Positions 62,715 to 64,000 of a stretch of DNA of 64,000 nt are shown here, piece by piece (positions within the stretch are counted from its first letter, which is position 1; every line of letters starts with the position of its first letter). The position numbers were made by a program, and so were the translations under genes. A model generated the notes under the pieces. The model saw only the letters and a list, made by a program, of their open reading frames with translations, searched no databases and was not told the DNA's origin. The DNA is from Lewinellaceae bacterium (GTDB lineage Bacteria; Bacteroidota; Bacteroidia; Chitinophagales; Saprospiraceae), in contig JADJWX010000002.1 of NCBI GenBank assembly GCA_016716135.1, forward strand, positions 682,001-746,000, given 5' to 3'.

Positions 62715-64000
62715 TTATGCCTGTGGTTGTATTTGGGTGAAACGCAGGACAATGAATTCTGCCGGGCGTACAGCGGCCATGCCGATCTCGACGATCATGC
62801 GGCCATTCAATACATCGTCAGCGGTCATGGTTTGCCCAAGGCCCACGCGGACATAAAAGGCTTGTTCCGGTTTGGAGCCCTGTAAGGCGCCGGCACGCCA
62901 TTGAAGCGTCAGGAAGTTTTCAATCATGCCACGAACTTTTACCCAGGTGTTTGCGTCGTTGGGCTCGAATACAAAACGGTAGGTCGCTTTTTTAACAGAC
63001 TCCTCGACAAAGTTGAAAAAGCGACGGACGCTGATGTACTTCCAATCTGTGTTGTTGGAATCCAGGGTGCGGGCGCCCCAAACAAGGTTTCCGCGGCCGG
63101 TGAGGTGCCTGATCGGGTTAACGGATTTTCCTGTATCCGTTACATTCATCATGGCATTGTCATTGTCGTCTATTTTGCGGCTGGGCCCGACGATGTATGA
63201 AACGCCAACATTAGCAGGCGCTTTCCATACACCACGCGATGCATCTGTTTGGACATATACGCCGGCTATGGCAGCACTGGGAGGGAGCGGTAAGGGAATT
63301 TCCGCCAGTTTGGCTTGGATCTCGTTTCTGAGAATGTTTTTTATTTTATCCGTATCGGCAAGATTTGTCACTTCCTGGGCAGGGGAGGCGTCTGTTCCAT
63401 CCTGTTTTTTCCTATTCAACGTTACGGCAACTTTAGCTTCCTGACCGGCGAAATTGTAATCAATAGTAGTGTTAAGAAATGGATAGTAAGCAGCGCCAAA
63501 TTTCAAGTTGTTTGCAGGTGATCCCGCCGTGCGAAAGGCTTCTATATCCTGCTGCACGGTTTTTGAATTATCCATGGTTTGCTGTACATCCAGGATAACA
63601 AAGCGGTCTTGAAGTTTAGCAGCCTGGTCCAGGGCCGCGCCGTTCAGTGCGACATAATCGCTGGTGCTCAGGTAAACTGCCTCCGGTATGACAATTAAAG
63701 TCGGCTCGTCTTCTGCCTCCAGTTTTTTTAATCCGGCTTCCAATCGTTTAAAAGCGGTTTGAGTTGCCGGGCCCGCAGTTATGCCCGGTACATTGCCATC
63801 ATAGTCTCCGACACTGATGATGTAACATGGACCTCCACCATTGGCAAAATATAATTCAATGGCATAACGCATGATAAACCTGGATCGCTCATTATCCGGA
63901 ATTGGGTCAGGCATTTCAATGGAACTGCTTAGCACAGTGCCGGAATCGTCAACAACCTGGTTGATTGTTACAGACAAACCGCTGTCTTCCGCCTGTGAGC
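62715..64000 (-). CDS. Contractile sheath protein, N-terminus beyond the window
   Basis: The frame is open through the right edge; the first ATG-like codon inside the window is a TTG, so the true start lies outside. The C-terminal 428 residues seen here have the sheath signature: FIMRYAIELYFANGGGPCYIISVGDY, the central LVIPEAVYL and ALDQAAKLQDRFVILDV, a conserved NPIRHLTGRGNLVWGARTLD and the C-terminal VRGMIENFLTLQWRAGALQG with ADDVLNGRMIVEIGMAAVRP. The sheath contracts to drive the tube through the target membrane. Only one sheath gene is visible; further copies could be upstream. Confidence 0.96.
   Translation of the reverse strand, partial: SQAEDSGLSVTINQVVDDSGTVLSSSIEMPDPIPDNERSRFIMRYAIELYFANGGGPCYIISVGDYDGNVPGITAGPATQTAFKRLEAGLKKLEAEDEPTLIVIPEAVYLSTSDYVALNGAALDQAAKLQDRFVILDVQQTMDNSKTVQQDIEAFRTAGSPANNLKFGAAYYPFLNTTIDYNFAGQEAKVAVTLNRKKQDGTDASPAQEVTNLADTDKIKNILRNEIQAKLAEIPLPLPPSAAIAGVYVQTDASRGVWKAPANVGVSYIVGPSRKIDDNDNAMMNVTDTGKSVNPIRHLTGRGNLVWGARTLDSNNTDWKYISVRRFFNFVEESVKKATYRFVFEPNDANTWVKVRGMIENFLTLQWRAGALQGSKPEQAFYVRVGLGQTMTADDVLNGRMIVEIGMAAVRPAEFIVLRFTQIQPQA

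Noticed and set aside
28658..64000. Type VI secretion system (VgrG, PAAR, sheath and tube are present)
   Set aside because: No TssJ/L/M membrane complex or two-module ClpV is seen; the LysM adaptor, DUF5908, gp25/gpJ set, single-module AAA+ and DUF4157 payloads fit an extracellular contractile injection system instead. A prophage is also unlikely, as there are no capsid, terminase or integrase genes.

Overview
The window looks like a chromosomal segment of a Bacteroidota member, most likely a Saprospiria-type bacterium (Haliscomenobacter/Lewinella relatives). The evidence is a very long extracellular protein with SprB-like and HYR-like repeats and a C-terminal type IX secretion sorting domain, WG-repeat and LytTR proteins, several lipoproteins, a tRNA preceded by the Bacteroidota -7 box TAnnTTTG, and starts that mostly lack a Shine-Dalgarno sequence. 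No integrase, transposase or CRISPR array is visible.

Region 1 (1-9.7 kb, minus strand). A tight three-gene set encodes a caspase-lipase fusion, a secreted protein of unknown function and a CHAT-protease/STAND-NTPase protein that runs off the left edge. Next to it are a LytTR response regulator whose receiver domain has lost its phospho-acceptor Asp, an unknown protein and a pentein-fold (agmatine-deiminase-like) enzyme.

Region 2 (9.8-17.6 kb, plus strand). A frameshifted cytoplasmic protein and tRNA-Ala(GGC) are followed by a tightly coupled trio: a SIR2-like protein with a C-terminal adaptor-like domain, a membrane-anchored STAND NTPase, and an exported WG-repeat protein. Both junctions are 4-base ATGA overlaps. 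I read this as a candidate envelope-sensing conflict or defence system.

Region 3 (18-29 kb, minus strand). This holds the giant T9SS adhesin, a subtilase without a signal peptide, a frameshifted outer-membrane beta-barrel protein, a GNAT acetyltransferase, an OmlA-like lipoprotein, a GH13 lipoprotein and a DUF3124 lipoprotein.

Region 4 (29-64 kb, minus strand). This is a large extracellular contractile injection system (eCIS; Afp/PVC/AlgoCIS type). In transcription order it has sheath (cut by the right edge), two tube proteins, a DUF5908 peptide, a LysM tube-adaptor, a VgrG-like spike, PAAR tip, gp25, a giant gpJ-type baseplate protein with Ig-like insertions, a second baseplate protein, a coiled-coil/collagen fibre, a tape-measure-type protein, lipoproteins, an AAA+ ATPase and a payload area. 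The payload area has three proteins with the DUF4157 (eCIS core) domain that share an N-terminal FFQPKL motif, a subtilase-fold protein that has lost all three catalytic residues, a peptidoglycan-active-looking protein and two paralogous membrane proteins.

Four genes carry single-base frameshifts, all in homopolymer runs, so assembly error must be excluded before they are called pseudogenes. Several foldback repeats lie between genes.
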